Positions 9,330 to 18,135 are shown, numbered from the stretch's first letter. The stretch: 64,000 nt of DNA from Acidobacteriaceae bacterium TAA 166 (GCA_000421065.1 ATWD01000001.1:4022001-4086000); one strand, 5' to 3'. Numbers and translations are program-made. Notes: a model not told the origin generated them from the letters alone.

Positions 9330-10406
9330 ATGCGCATTGCGTCCGTAGGCACGGCATTTCCTCCCCATCGCTACCCCCAGGCTGTCATTACCGAAGCGTT
9401 GAAAACGCGCATGCAAGATAAGTTGGCGATGCCTGACATCATGGATCGACTCCATGGTAACTGTGGTGTGGACTACCGTCACATCATGTTTCCGCTGGAT
9501 ACCCTGGGCACGCTCTCCGGCTTCGGTCCGACGAACGATGCCTGGATCAAGGGAGCTCTTGCATTGGGGCAGGAGGCGATTGAGAAGGCACTCGATCAGG
9601 CTGGAATCGAAGCCTCGGATGTCTCCGCGATCTTTTTCACGTCGGTGACGGGTATCGCTTGCCCGAGCATCGATGCGCGCCTGGTTAACCTGATGGGTTT
9701 TCCGAAGAACATTAAGCGTACGCCGATCTTCGGCCTGGGCTGCGTGGCCGGGGCGGCGGGAATCTCGCGCGCTGCCGATTATGTCCGCGCGTATCCGGAT
9801 CAGTATGCGCTTCTTCTTTCGGTGGAGCTGTGCTCGCTGACCTGGCAGGAGGATGATGCCTCGATGGCGGCGATTGTCGCTTCGGGGCTCTTTGGGGATG
9901 GATCTGCTGCCGTGGTCCTAGCCGGCGAGCAGACTCCGCATGGAAAGCGACCGACGAGTGTTCAGGAGCCCTGCCCGCGTGTGGTGGCGACGAAGTCGAC
10001 CTTCTATCCCAATACCGAGCACCTGATGGGCTGGAACATCAATGAATCGGGGTTCAATATTGTTCTCTCGGCGGAGGTTCCGGAGCTGGTGAACAATGAG
10101 CTGCGCAATACGGTTGAGGGCTTTCTTGAAGAGAACGAGATGCACATGGGACAGATCTGCAGCTATATCTTCCACAGCGGAGGGCCGAAGGTCCTCAAGG
10201 CGATGGAGAGCAGTCTGAATCTTCCTCAGGGAGCTTTGTCGGCATCGTGGAACAGCCTGCGCCAGCGCGGGAACCTCTCCTCGGCTTCCGTGCTCACAGT
10301 CATGCAGGACTTTTTGCATAATCGTCCGGGAAGCCCGGGTTGCTACAGCATGATTGGCGCGATGGGGCCGGCCTTTTGCTCAGAATTGCTTCTGCTGCAG
10401 TGGTAA
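9330..10406 (+). CDS. Type III polyketide synthase (chalcone/stilbene synthase family)
   Basis: A 358-residue thiolase-fold condensing enzyme that extends an acyl-CoA starter with malonyl-CoA. The catalytic triad is visible: Cys138 in GLGCVAGAAG, His282 in YIFHSGG and Asn315 in RQRGNLSSAS. Length fits bacterial type III synthases. The product class (alkylpyrone, alkylresorcinol or other) cannot be read from sequence. No quinone-forming monooxygenase or methyltransferase follows immediately; the gene ends in its own strong terminator and appears monocistronic. Unlike the genes after 11.4 kb it lacks the TGAC promoter module. Confidence 0.9.
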   Translation: MRIASVGTAFPPHRYPQAVITEALKTRMQDKLAMPDIMDRLHGNCGVDYRHIMFPLDTLGTLSGFGPTNDAWIKGALALGQEAIEKALDQAGIEASDVSAIFFTSVTGIACPSIDARLVNLMGFPKNIKRTPIFGLGCVAGAAGISRAADYVRAYPDQYALLLSVELCSLTWQEDDASMAAIVASGLFGDGSAAVVLAGEQTPHGKRPTSVQEPCPRVVATKSTFYPNTEHLMGWNINESGFNIVLSAEVPELVNNELRNTVEGFLEENEMHMGQICSYIFHSGGPKVLKAMESSLNLPQGALSASWNSLRQRGNLSSASVLTVMQDFLHNRPGSPGCYSMIGAMGPAFCSELLLLQW

Positions 10407-10721
10407 AAGGCACAAAACAGGCTTTTGATAAGTATTGATGCAAATGAGGTTAGATGGTTTGCCTCACACCCCTCTCTTCGGAGAGGGGTGTTTTTTTGCA
10501 GATAGAAGTTTTTCTCCCTATCAAGCGCAATAAGTTGCAGTCAGGTGTTTCGATTTGATTCATGGAAGAAGATAACTCCGGATAAGTCCTAAATATATGA
10601 ATGATTTTTTAGCAGGAGGGGCGACGGGAGTCTTGGCTACCTACGTGCATTAGCAATTGAGCATGCGGCGGATTCCGTCGCAGCTCGCACGCATTATCTG
10701 TAACCATGGAGGTTTTTTAAA
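10407..10721 (+). other. Intergenic region: PKS terminator and long PEP-CTERM leader
   Basis: Holds the terminator at 10466-10497, then about 220 bp of non-coding leader. The leader is AT-rich around 10580-10615 (GATAA repeats ten bases apart), with a GGAGG ribosome-binding site just before the PEP-CTERM gene. No known riboswitch pattern was recognised. Confidence 0.4.
10466..10497 (+). terminator. Rho-independent terminator after the type III PKS
   Basis: A perfect 10-bp stem CACCCCTCTC/GAGAGGGGTG with a TTCG tetraloop, followed by seven T residues. Confidence 0.9.
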
Positions 10722-11321
10722 ATGCTTAAGTCACTCTCTATCCTTGCGCTGGCAGCTGCCTTTGTTGCTCCCGTCGCTCACGCCGATCAAATCAACGGAA
10801 CTATCCAGGCGAGTGGTTCCGACACCATTACGAATAACAGCATCACCTTCGGTGCGGCCACGGTAGGCGGTCAGAGCACAGGCGACTTTTCGAGTGTTCT
10901 CAATGGCACTCCCGTCTCGTTTGCTCCTGGAGCTCTTCCGTACTCTCTCGGAGAGAACACCACTCCAGGCGGTTCGAGGATGCTGTTCACCGTCACCGCC
11001 GGCGGCGAAACCTTCCAGTTCAACATCATGAGCTACACTGCCTCCGAGACGGGTAGCGGGACGGGAGCAGAGACGCTGACCGTGTTGGGAAGTGGCACCT
11101 TCGTTGGAAGCGGAGCTATCGTCTATGATCCGACTCCTGGAAACTTCCTCTTCACCACGCAGCTGGTAAACGGGCAGACGACCAATTCGACGTTCTCGGC
11201 TTCGGCGAATGCTCTTCCCTCTGCTGTTCCTGAGCCTTCGACTCTCATGCTGTTGGGAACCGGAGTCTTCGGCGCAGCCGGTGTAATCCGCCGTCGCATG
11301 ATGGGCGCTTCGGCAAAGTAA
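10722..11321 (+). CDS. PEP-CTERM sorting-domain protein
   Basis: A 199-residue exported protein of unknown function. It has an N-terminal signal peptide (residues 1-21, ending AHA), a Thr/Ser/Gly-rich beta-type body, and a classic C-terminal sorting signal: VPEPST, a hydrophobic helix (LMLLGTGVFGAAGV), then the basic cluster IRRRM. PEP-CTERM signals are recognised by exosortases, which are usually encoded in EPS-producing genomes. No exosortase gene lies in this window, although the EPS locus is 12 kb away. Start supported by GGAGG at 10709-10713. Confidence 0.9.
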   Translation: MLKSLSILALAAAFVAPVAHADQINGTIQASGSDTITNNSITFGAATVGGQSTGDFSSVLNGTPVSFAPGALPYSLGENTTPGGSRMLFTVTAGGETFQFNIMSYTASETGSGTGAETLTVLGSGTFVGSGAIVYDPTPGNFLFTTQLVNGQTTNSTFSASANALPSAVPEPSTLMLLGTGVFGAAGVIRRRMMGASAK

Positions 11322-11337
11322 CAAAAAGGTATCGAAT

Positions 11338-11397
11338 TGCACTGGAGTCCCTGCGCTCATATCCGTACGTTGGATCTGGGCGGAGGGACTTTGTGCA
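11338..11397 (+). terminator. Long stem-loop after the PEP-CTERM gene (possible terminator)
   Basis: Arms AGTCCCTGCGC (11346-11356) and GCGGAGGGACT (11380-11390) pair with one mismatch; an outer TGCAC/GTGCA stem (11338-11342/11393-11397) extends the structure. There is no T-run, so it may be a 3' stabiliser rather than a true intrinsic terminator. Confidence 0.4.
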
Positions 11398-11425
11398 TCT
11401 GGAATCCGGGAGCGGTCGATTTCGG

Positions 11426-11490
11426 TTACAAACTGTTGACAACCCGGCAACCGGTAGCTGACAACCTTCGGGGAGAGGTGTCGATAGCCT
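11426..11490 (+). promoter_or_regulatory. TGAC tandem-repeat promoter, ABC exporter
   Basis: Half-sites on an 11-bp period: TTACAA (11426), TGACAA (11437), degenerate CAACCG (11448), TGACAA (11459). A -10-like TAGCCT (11485-11490) begins 26 bp after the last half-site. The predicted start of transcription falls almost on the ATG at 11498, suggesting a leaderless or near-leaderless mRNA. Confidence 0.6.
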
Positions 11491-11497
11491 TGAGTTT

Positions 11498-13237
11498 ATG
11501 AGCGTGCGCCCGTTTGCGTCTTCCCCGAGGAATGAAACGGAGCCTCCTCGTTTTGGCGCAAATGTGCGGCTGGCCCTGGAACTGCTGGGCTCGAGACGAC
11601 TGGCCTTTGTCGTTCTGATAGCGAATAGGGTCGCCGTAGGATTGAGCGACCTTTTACTTGCGTCTGCTCTTTACCTCCTCTTTTTTCAACTTCAGGGCGG
11701 AGTCGTCAAGCATTCAGCCGGGTGGATACCGAAGACGGTGCTGGAGACTGCCGGGGTTACATTTGCCCTGGTCCTTATGCGGGCGGCACTGGACATCTAC
11801 TCCGCCGAATCAGCGTTACGCAGGATCCAGGAGCTCTATCGAGAGCTCCTCTTCCGGTTGATTCGCGGTTATACGGAGATGCAGTGGGGACGATTTGTCG
11901 AACGCAATCGCGCAGAGCTTCTGAATCATGCCGTGCATACAACAAGTGAAGTCGCGGATTACTATCACTGCTGTCTTGAGCTTGTGGCCTCGATGATCGT
12001 GGTCGCGATGATGGCAGGAGCGCTCGTCTATCAGAGTCCGCCGGTAGCGTGTGGCCTCGCGGTGGTGATCGCAGCTTTTTATGCGGCGCATCGGCTGTTT
12101 CTTCGCGGGCGTCTTCGCCGGGCGGCCTCCACCAGGGAGAGATCGCTTCGCGCGCTGCAGCGTGATCTCGCTGACATGTTTTCTTCAGGCAAAGAGATAC
12201 GCGCTTACGGCAACCAAGGCTTCTTCTACAACAGAGTCGGAAGCCATATGGATGAGGTGACGGCGAACAACCGACGAGTGCTGCTATTTCCTCAGATTGC
12301 GCGCATCGCCGCCGACCAGGGAGTGTTGGCGCTCTTTCTTGGCGTCGTGGTTGTCGTTCAGCTGCGGCATGGAGAGACGCGCCAGATGCTCTCGCTTCTG
12401 GTGTTTTATTTTGCACTCTCGCGGCGAATGCTTCCTTTGATCAGCCAGATCTCGTTCATGATGGGGAAGGTTGAAAGCTCCTTCGAGGTGGTGAAGATCC
12501 TCGATGAAGAGCTCAAGGAGTGTTCTCGTTATCGCGCATCGATGGAGCCTGCGGGGATGCCGAACGACGGATTCGCGCTGGAGATGGATCGGCTCAGCTT
12601 TGGTTATCCGGATGGGACATGGGTTGTGAGCGATGCAAGTTTTCGTCTTCGCAAGGGGGAGCTGGCGGTTTTACAGGGAGCCTCCGGGCAGGGCAAGAGC
12701 TCGCTTCTGAACCTGATTGCAGGCCTGCTAGAGCCTGCGGGCGGAGTGGTGAAAGTCGATCGAAGACGCCTTGCTTATATGCCGCAGGAGGTTCCTTTGC
12801 TGGACGACACGATCCAAAATAACCTGCTGTTTGGCCTGAATGAGGCGAGCGAGGCCGAGATGATGGAGGCGATCACGGTGGCGCGTTTGGAGTATCTGAT
12901 CGCGGCGTTGCCGGGTGGACTTGAGACGCAGATCGGCGACAATGGCGTTCTTCTCTCCGGCGGCGAACGGCAGCGGCTAGGACTTGCCCGGGCGATTCTT
13001 CGCGGAGCATCGTTGTTGCTTCTAGACGAGGCGACATCGGCGCTCGATGAGGAGAATGAGAGGCGTGTGCTGGAGAATCTGAGTCGCTCCGGAAGGGCGG
13101 TCGTTCTGGTGACCCATCGTGGAGCTGTCCGAAGATATGCGCATAGGGTCTTCGAACTTCGGGATGGAAGGCTCAAGGACGTGATCGCGCGGAGCCAGGT
13201 GGAGAGGGAAGCGTTGCAGGTCGTTATCAACGATTGA
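11498..13237 (+). CDS. ABC exporter, fused permease and ATPase
   Basis: A 579-residue half-transporter. The membrane domain (residues about 35-320) has several hydrophobic helices. The ATPase domain carries Walker A GASGQGKS (394-401), Q-loop MPQE, signature LSGGE (486-490), Walker B LLLLD-E (506-511) and H-loop His540. No N-terminal C39 peptidase domain is present, so it is not a double-glycine leader exporter. It is the first gene of a group bearing the TGAC promoter module, which suggests it exports the product of the neighbouring biosynthetic genes or an EPS-related compound. The ribosome-binding site is weak; see the promoter entry. Confidence 0.85.
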   Translation: MSVRPFASSPRNETEPPRFGANVRLALELLGSRRLAFVVLIANRVAVGLSDLLLASALYLLFFQLQGGVVKHSAGWIPKTVLETAGVTFALVLMRAALDIYSAESALRRIQELYRELLFRLIRGYTEMQWGRFVERNRAELLNHAVHTTSEVADYYHCCLELVASMIVVAMMAGALVYQSPPVACGLAVVIAAFYAAHRLFLRGRLRRAASTRERSLRALQRDLADMFSSGKEIRAYGNQGFFYNRVGSHMDEVTANNRRVLLFPQIARIAADQGVLALFLGVVVVVQLRHGETRQMLSLLVFYFALSRRMLPLISQISFMMGKVESSFEVVKILDEELKECSRYRASMEPAGMPNDGFALEMDRLSFGYPDGTWVVSDASFRLRKGELAVLQGASGQGKSSLLNLIAGLLEPAGGVVKVDRRRLAYMPQEVPLLDDTIQNNLLFGLNEASEAEMMEAITVARLEYLIAALPGGLETQIGDNGVLLSGGERQRLGLARAILRGASLLLLDEATSALDEENERRVLENLSRSGRAVVLVTHRGAVRRYAHRVFELRDGRLKDVIARSQVEREALQVVIND

Positions 13238-13240
13238 TAA

Positions 13241-13298
13241 CGACCGAAAAGATACAAAGGTGTGACAACTCCCGTTTGTATCGCTGTGATGATAAAAG
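13241..13298 (+). promoter_or_regulatory. TGAC tandem-repeat promoter, ribB
   Basis: CGACCG (13241), ATACAA (13252) and TGACAA (13263) on an 11-bp period, with GATAAAA (13291-13297) as the -10 candidate. Spacing to the -10 is about 30 bp, longer than in the other copies. The last half-site lies inside the loop of a perfect 8-bp inverted repeat, GATACAAA/TTTGTATC (13251-13258/13275-13282). Confidence 0.45.
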
Positions 13299-13351
13299 GC
13301 GTCTCGAAGAAGCGATTTTGAACTCACTTCAAGGTCAACAGGAAGATAAAT

Positions 13352-14023
13352 ATGCCAACACCGTTTGCAACCGTGCCAGAGGCGCTGGAAGAGTTGAGCC
13401 GCGGACGAATGATCATCGTTGTGGATGACGAGGATCGTGAGAACGAGGGTGACCTGACCATGGCGGCGGAGTTTGTAACGCCGGAGGCGATCAACTTTAT
13501 GGCGAAGTTCGGTCGCGGATTGATCTGCCTGACGCTCACAGAAGAGCGCGCCGATTATCTTCGTTTGCGGCCCATGACGAATGAAAACACATCGTGCTTT
13601 GGAACGGCATTTACAGTGAGCATCGAGGCTCGGGAGGGCGTTACGACGGGGATCTCGGCGCATGATCGAGCTCAGACGATCCGTGTCGCGATCGATTCTG
13701 CGTCGACCTCCTATGATCTCGCCCGGCCGGGACATATCTTTCCTTTGAGGGCTCGTAGCGGTGGGGTGCTGGTGCGTCCTGGCCAGACAGAGGCCTCTGT
13801 GGATCTGGCCAGGATGGCGGGGCTGCTGCCTGCAGGAGTGATCTGCGAGATCATGAACGACGATGGGACCATGGCGCGAGTGCCGGATCTGGCCCTCTTC
13901 TGCAAAGAGCATGGTTTGAAGATGCTGACGGTGGCAGAGCTCATTCGCTATCGCTTGCAGACAGAGCTGCAGATCCCGATGGTCTCTGCAGCTCTGATCG
14001 ATACGGCGCGGCCGCGACGCTGA
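13352..14023 (+). CDS. ribB: 3,4-dihydroxy-2-butanone-4-phosphate synthase, stand-alone
   Basis: Converts ribulose 5-phosphate to the four-carbon precursor of riboflavin. A 223-residue single-domain protein with the acidic active-site motif [10 protein letters not shown] (25-34), [28 protein letters not shown] and [14 protein letters not shown]. It lacks the GTP cyclohydrolase II domain of RibBA fusions; that activity is encoded separately 3.4 kb downstream (17418-18098). No FMN riboswitch is visible upstream; a TGAC module is there instead, so it is probably a pathway-dedicated or secondary copy. Ribosome-binding site AGGAAG. Confidence 0.92.
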   Translation: MPTPFATVPEALEELSRGRMIIVVDDEDRENEGDLTMAAEFVTPEAINFMAKFGRGLICLTLTEERADYLRLRPMTNENTSCFGTAFTVSIEAREGVTTGISAHDRAQTIRVAIDSASTSYDLARPGHIFPLRARSGGVLVRPGQTEASVDLARMAGLLPAGVICEIMNDDGTMARVPDLALFCKEHGLKMLTVAELIRYRLQTELQIPMVSAALIDTARPRR

Positions 14024-14965
14024 CTACCAATCGAGCTGGGCTGCCATCCGCGCATAACGGGTGCGGGCAGCCTCGTTCTCGGCAGAGGCTGCGAGTGTAG
14101 CAATCTCTTCCTTCGACGGCTTGAGCTGCAGCGGAAGCCGCTTCCAATAAAACTTGAGGTCGTCAAAGCTCCAGCCAGCGTAGGTCTTCTCCCACGATTT
14201 TCCTGAATCGCCACCAAAGACCAGATTAGCGGGATTGAGGACTCGGTTTGCGTCCTGGAACCGGCAATCGATGGAGAGGCGCATCTGTCGCGAGAGATTG
14301 GGCGAGGCCGCATGGATGGTGAGGCTGTGAAAGATGAGGACATCGCCGGCGTTGATGTCGCCTCCGCCCCACTCTTCTTCGTGAATCGAATCGATGGGGA
14401 TTTCGGGCACGTGGAGGTCTTCGCGTTGATGCTGCTGAACTCCACGCAGATGGGAACCTTCTACGATGCGAAGTGGGCCGACGTTAACCGGACAGTCGTG
14501 AAGGGCAATCCAGGCGGTGAAAAACTCGGGATCTCCTCCCATAAACTCATAGTCCTGATGGGGATGAACGACAAGACGCTCGCAGTTAGGAAAGATGAGG
14601 CGGCCGATGGGCTTGGGATGAACGAGAACCTGATCTCCTACGAGCGCTCCCATGACTTCCTTCAGGCGAGGATGATGAGGAAGGGCGTGAAAGGACTCGA
14701 GATTGAAGACCTGCTGATAGGTGCGTTTGAATGCAGGATCCGGATCGCCGCAGGCAGCGTCCGCATTGGCGAAGCGTTCTGTTTGCGGACGGTCGGGAAG
14801 AAGCCATCCGGCATTGGAGAGAACGCCGGTGACATCTGCGAGCACGGATTGGACGGCATCGCGAGGCAGGAGGTTACGGACCAGAATGTAGCCTCTGGAG
14901 CGGATCTCCGCCTGCAGAAGAGATGAGGTGAGGTCGGCGGTCGGGAGTTCATGTAGCGGATTCAA
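14024..14965 (-). CDS. PhyH-family Fe(II)/2-oxoglutarate dioxygenase
   Basis: A phytanoyl-CoA dioxygenase-like oxygenase. The HxD iron motif (HPHQDYEF) is followed by a distal His in FHSLTIHAASPN, and an Arg-containing segment (RQMRLSIDCRFQ) is suited to 2-oxoglutarate binding. The open frame extends upstream to 15145, but a TTG at 14965 preceded five bases away by GGAGG gives the best start (313 residues). Its stop codon abuts that of ribB in convergent orientation. Family members hydroxylate diverse small molecules; the substrate here is unknown. Confidence 0.85.
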   Translation of the reverse strand: MNPLHELPTADLTSSLLQAEIRSRGYILVRNLLPRDAVQSVLADVTGVLSNAGWLLPDRPQTERFANADAACGDPDPAFKRTYQQVFNLESFHALPHHPRLKEVMGALVGDQVLVHPKPIGRLIFPNCERLVVHPHQDYEFMGGDPEFFTAWIALHDCPVNVGPLRIVEGSHLRGVQQHQREDLHVPEIPIDSIHEEEWGGGDINAGDVLIFHSLTIHAASPNLSRQMRLSIDCRFQDANRVLNPANLVFGGDSGKSWEKTYAGWSFDDLKFYWKRLPLQLKPSKEEIATLAASAENEAARTRYARMAAQLDW

Positions 14966-15052
14966 GTTTTCCTCCAATGGATCTGCGTTGTTTTCGCAGG
15001 GGCACAGCAACACGATAGAGAGTGGGAGGGCTGCAGGTGCCTGTAAAACGTC

Positions 15053-15075
15053 TTCTCTTTGTCGAATGATTGTCA
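15053..15075 (-). promoter_or_regulatory. Weak TGAC tandem-repeat site facing the PhyH gene
   Basis: On the minus strand TGACAA (from 15075), CGACAA (from 15064) and AGACG (from 15053) follow the same 11-bp period. A TTTACA-like -10 may lie near 15045. This is weaker than the other copies. Confidence 0.35.
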
Positions 15076-15139
15076 CAGCGGAGAGGGTAGTCACCGCGTA
15101 CGTTGCAGAGCTCGAGGAAGTTATAAACGAGCAAAAGGA

Positions 15140-15191
15140 TGACAATCCGATGACGGCCGGATGACAACCTGATCTGCAGCTTCACTAAGCT
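15140..15191 (+). promoter_or_regulatory. TGAC tandem-repeat promoter, nucleotidyltransferase operon
   Basis: Three exact TGAC half-sites at 15140, 15151 and 15162 (11-bp period), then TAAGCT at 15186-15191, 24 bp after the last. The middle unit TGACGGCCGGA is nearly identical to the middle unit of the Wza-operon promoter (TGACGACCGGA). It drives 15259 and the genes after it. Confidence 0.65.
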
Positions 15192-15258
15192 CAAGGAAGG
15201 GATTTTCCCTTCTTGTCGAGTCAGAGATCGAGCGGATACGAGAGACGGAGCGATTACG

Positions 15259-16581
15259 GTGCAGCTGCTTTCAAGCCGAACGGATTTACCAAGAGCAGGG
15301 GGTAGGGCCGCATCCACCCACTCTGCTTTAGATCTTCGTCCGTCTGTCTTGAACAGGGAACTCAAGCTACACGAGGCGGTACTCCTGTCTTTTTGCAACC
15401 CGCTGCCCGAAGAGTGCCTGCGACTTCGGCAGCTTTCGCCTGGAGAGTGGAGAAGGCTTCTGCGTTGGCTGGATATTAGTGGGCTGGCGCTTTACTTTTA
15501 TCATCGTGTGAGCGGGCTGAAGCTTGACCTCTTGCCCTCATCTGTCGCCAAACGGCTGCAACAAAATCTTACGGACAATACGCAGCGGACGAGTGGAATG
15601 GTTAAGGAGTCGCTCGCGATCCAGAGTCAGTTTCAGCGGGCGGGAGTCTCTTATGCGGTGCTGAAGGGGTTTTCACTCACTCCACATGCCGTGCCGGTAC
15701 CTGAGCTGAGACATCAGTTCGACCTGGACTTTCTGGTGGCAGAGAAGAGCGCGAAGGATGCGCAGCAGATCCTTGAGAGAAGAGGATATCGTCTCTCCGG
15801 GGCGAATGGCAGAAGCCGCGAGTTCAAGATTCACGAAACTCCCCATATCTCCCTGAAGGATTTCTACAAAGATCTTCCGGGCCGGAGAGTCGAGCTGCAT
15901 CTTGAGCTCAGTGCAACCAACGCGCCCTCTATTCTCTGCCGAACGGAGAGTCGCCCTTTTTATGGCATCGAGATGCCTGTGCTTTCTTCAGTGGATCTGT
16001 TTATTGGCCAGGGGCTGCATGCCTACAAAGATCTCTGCAGCGAGTTTTCAAGAGCATCGCACCTGCTGGAGTTTCGCCGGCATGTCATTGCGAGATACGG
16101 CGATGCGACTTTCTGGATGGATCTTCGATTGAATGCCGAGGATGACGTACGAACTTGTTTGGGCCTGGGAGTGCTCATAGAGGTGATCACACACGTTATG
16201 GGAGAGTTTGCTCCACTTGAGCTTACCTGCTGGACATCTCATCGGCTTCCTTCATCGGCCAAGCTTTGGGTCAAACGCTATGGAGCTCGGAGCGTCTTCA
16301 AGAAACATCCCGGGAATAAGCTCTACCTTCTGTTGCAAAAAGAGCTTGAAGCGGCTGGCATGTCGGCGAAACGCTCCTTACGCAGGTCGCTCCTGCCTTC
16401 CCATCTGCCTCCGCTGGTAGTGAAGGGATCCGGGGGAGAAGGCCTTCGATCGAAGGCGTTGCGTTATCACCTGCAGGCAGAGTTCTTTTTACTTCGCCTG
16501 CGATTTCATCTTGTGGAAGGTCTTCGCTATGGATGGGAGTCGCGCTCCTGGAGAAGGCTTTTGAATAGGCTGCCCTCATGA
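15259..16581 (+). CDS. NTP_transf_5-like nucleotidyltransferase-family protein
   Basis: A 440-residue protein resembling the uncharacterised nucleotidyltransferase family PF14907. Visible marks are AVLKGFSL (133-140) and an acidic pair in RHQFDLDFLV (Asp155, Asp157), plausible metal ligands, then a helical C-terminal half. Relatives occur in lasso-peptide clusters and beside HprK-like kinases in PEP-CTERM/EPS genomes; an HprK-like kinase is present here at 23203-24195. GTG start; the last four bases overlap the next gene's ATG. The nucleotidyl acceptor is unknown. Confidence 0.7.
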   Translation: MQLLSSRTDLPRAGGRAASTHSALDLRPSVLNRELKLHEAVLLSFCNPLPEECLRLRQLSPGEWRRLLRWLDISGLALYFYHRVSGLKLDLLPSSVAKRLQQNLTDNTQRTSGMVKESLAIQSQFQRAGVSYAVLKGFSLTPHAVPVPELRHQFDLDFLVAEKSAKDAQQILERRGYRLSGANGRSREFKIHETPHISLKDFYKDLPGRRVELHLELSATNAPSILCRTESRPFYGIEMPVLSSVDLFIGQGLHAYKDLCSEFSRASHLLEFRRHVIARYGDATFWMDLRLNAEDDVRTCLGLGVLIEVITHVMGEFAPLELTCWTSHRLPSSAKLWVKRYGARSVFKKHPGNKLYLLLQKELEAAGMSAKRSLRRSLLPSHLPPLVVKGSGGEGLRSKALRYHLQAEFFLLRLRFHLVEGLRYGWESRSWRRLLNRLPS

Positions 16582-17396
16582 CAGCGCCATTACGTCCAGC
16601 AGCACTTGCGTTTGATGCCATCGCTTCCCGTTTCGACGAACGATTTGGCGCATGGCTGAGCGTCGCCGCACAGCGACGGGCCGTGCGCTCTGCTTTGCTC
16701 GAGACCTTTCCGAAGGGGGGACACATTCTTGAGCTGGGTGGGGGCACGGGAGAGGATGCCGCCTTTCTCGCGCAACGGGAATACAGAGTTCATCTGACCG
16801 ATCCTTCGCCGACGATGGTGGAGCTGGCGAAGACAAAACTGGAAATGCTCGGGGGGTACGGAGAGGTACTCGCCGCAGAGGAGGTGGAGTCATTTGCGAT
16901 TCGACACCTCTGTGGAGGCGGAGAACAATTCGATGGCGCATTCTCCAACTTCGCTCCTCTAAATTGTGTCTCGAATTTAGCGCCTGTGGCGCGTGGTTTA
17001 GCACGACTGCTTAAGCCGGGAGCATCGGCGATGCTGGTGTTATTCGGGACCTGCTGTCCTGGAGAGATGGTGGTCGAGACACTTCGCGGGCGTCCTCGAC
17101 AGATGCTTCGGCGCCGTAAACGAGGCGAGGCTCCAGCAAGGCTAGGGAAGCGCGAGTTTACGGTTGTCTATCACCGGCGAGCGGAGATTGTGCGAACCTT
17201 TGCTCCCTGGTTTTCTCTGAACCGGCGTCTGGGGATTGGTGTAGCTGTGCCACCTAGCGCGGCAGAGCCTTGGATCTCGTGTCAGCCGAAGCTTCTTGCA
17301 GGCATGGAGGCGTTCGATCGTGCCGCCGCCGCCCTGTTGGCGGGATTAGGTGACCATATTCTTTATCAATTTTCCAGAAATGATGAGTCGTTGTGA
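16578..17396 (+). CDS. Class I SAM-dependent methyltransferase
   Basis: A 272-residue Rossmann-fold methyltransferase with the SAM-binding glycine motif HILELGGGTGED (49-60). The acidic end of strand 2 is in HLTDPSPTMVEL, and motif IV-like FDGAFSNFAPLNC follows. Translationally coupled (ATGA overlap) to the nucleotidyltransferase-like gene and followed 21 bp later by ribA, so the three form one operon. The methyl acceptor cannot be deduced. Confidence 0.8.
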   Translation: MTAPLRPAALAFDAIASRFDERFGAWLSVAAQRRAVRSALLETFPKGGHILELGGGTGEDAAFLAQREYRVHLTDPSPTMVELAKTKLEMLGGYGEVLAAEEVESFAIRHLCGGGEQFDGAFSNFAPLNCVSNLAPVARGLARLLKPGASAMLVLFGTCCPGEMVVETLRGRPRQMLRRRKRGEAPARLGKREFTVVYHRRAEIVRTFAPWFSLNRRLGIGVAVPPSAAEPWISCQPKLLAGMEAFDRAAAALLAGLGDHILYQFSRNDESL

Positions 17397-17417
17397 GTTG
17401 CCAACGCAGAGCGTCCG

Positions 17418-18098
17418 ATGTCAGTTTTTTTGAAGAGGAGTCTTGCATTGATCAGTTTAAAGCAGATTGCGAGTATCAATCTCCCCACCTCATGGGCGAC
17501 GTTTCGTCTGTTGGGCTTCGAGGGGATAAAGTTCGTTGGGGAGAAAGAGAGCACGGAGACTGCATTGGCGTTGATCCATGGCGACATCTCCTCGACAACA
17601 GCTCCGCTGGTTAGGATTCACTCTCAGTGTATGACGGGCGACGTATTTCATTCCTTACGATGCGATTGTCGTGATCAGTTGCACCATGCGCTTCAAAGGA
17701 TTGCGGAGGAAGGGGCAGGCGTATTGGTCTATGAGCACCAGGAGGGCCGCGGTATCGGACTGATGGAAAAGTTGAGGGCCTATGAGTTGCAGGAAAAAGG
17801 TCTCGATACGATCGAGGCGAATCTTCGCCTTGGACATAGTGTCGATATGCGCGACTACATCCTTGCAACGGAGATCTTGCGATTCCTCGATATTCGATCT
17901 CTGCGAATGATGACCAATAACCCCGATAAGATCAACGCAGTTTCAGCGGCGGGAATCGAGATCGTAGAGAGAGTGAGTGTTGATATTGCTGGGGGACCTC
18001 ATTCGGCTCGGTATCTTGCGACGAAACGGGAAAAGTTAGGACATCTTCTGAATCTTTCAGACAGGTCTCCCGGCGCAGAGTCCCCTGTCTCGAGGTAG
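17418..18098 (+). CDS. ribA: GTP cyclohydrolase II, stand-alone
   Basis: Opens GTP to the diaminopyrimidine that begins riboflavin synthesis. Zinc ligands are Cys71, Cys82 and Cys84 in the segment SQCMTGDVFHSLRCDC; the family motif EHQEGRGIGLMEKLRAYELQ and the later IEANLRLGHS are present. At 226 residues it is close to E. coli RibA length, with an N-terminal extension of some 15 residues. Placed with ribB, it supplies both entry reactions of the riboflavin pathway, while ribD, ribE and ribH are absent from the window. GTP cyclohydrolase II homologues are also used in toxoflavin-type biosynthesis, so the role could be specialised. Confidence 0.92.
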   Translation: MSVFLKRSLALISLKQIASINLPTSWATFRLLGFEGIKFVGEKESTETALALIHGDISSTTAPLVRIHSQCMTGDVFHSLRCDCRDQLHHALQRIAEEGAGVLVYEHQEGRGIGLMEKLRAYELQEKGLDTIEANLRLGHSVDMRDYILATEILRFLDIRSLRMMTNNPDKINAVSAAGIEIVERVSVDIAGGPHSARYLATKREKLGHLLNLSDRSPGAESPVSR

Positions 18099-18135
18099 TC
18101 AGCGATAAATCTTCCGGTTCGATCGAGCTAAGGGA

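Noticed and set aside
13238..13351. FMN riboswitch upstream of ribB
   Set aside because: The region is too short and lacks the conserved RFN element blocks; only a hairpin and the TGAC module are seen.
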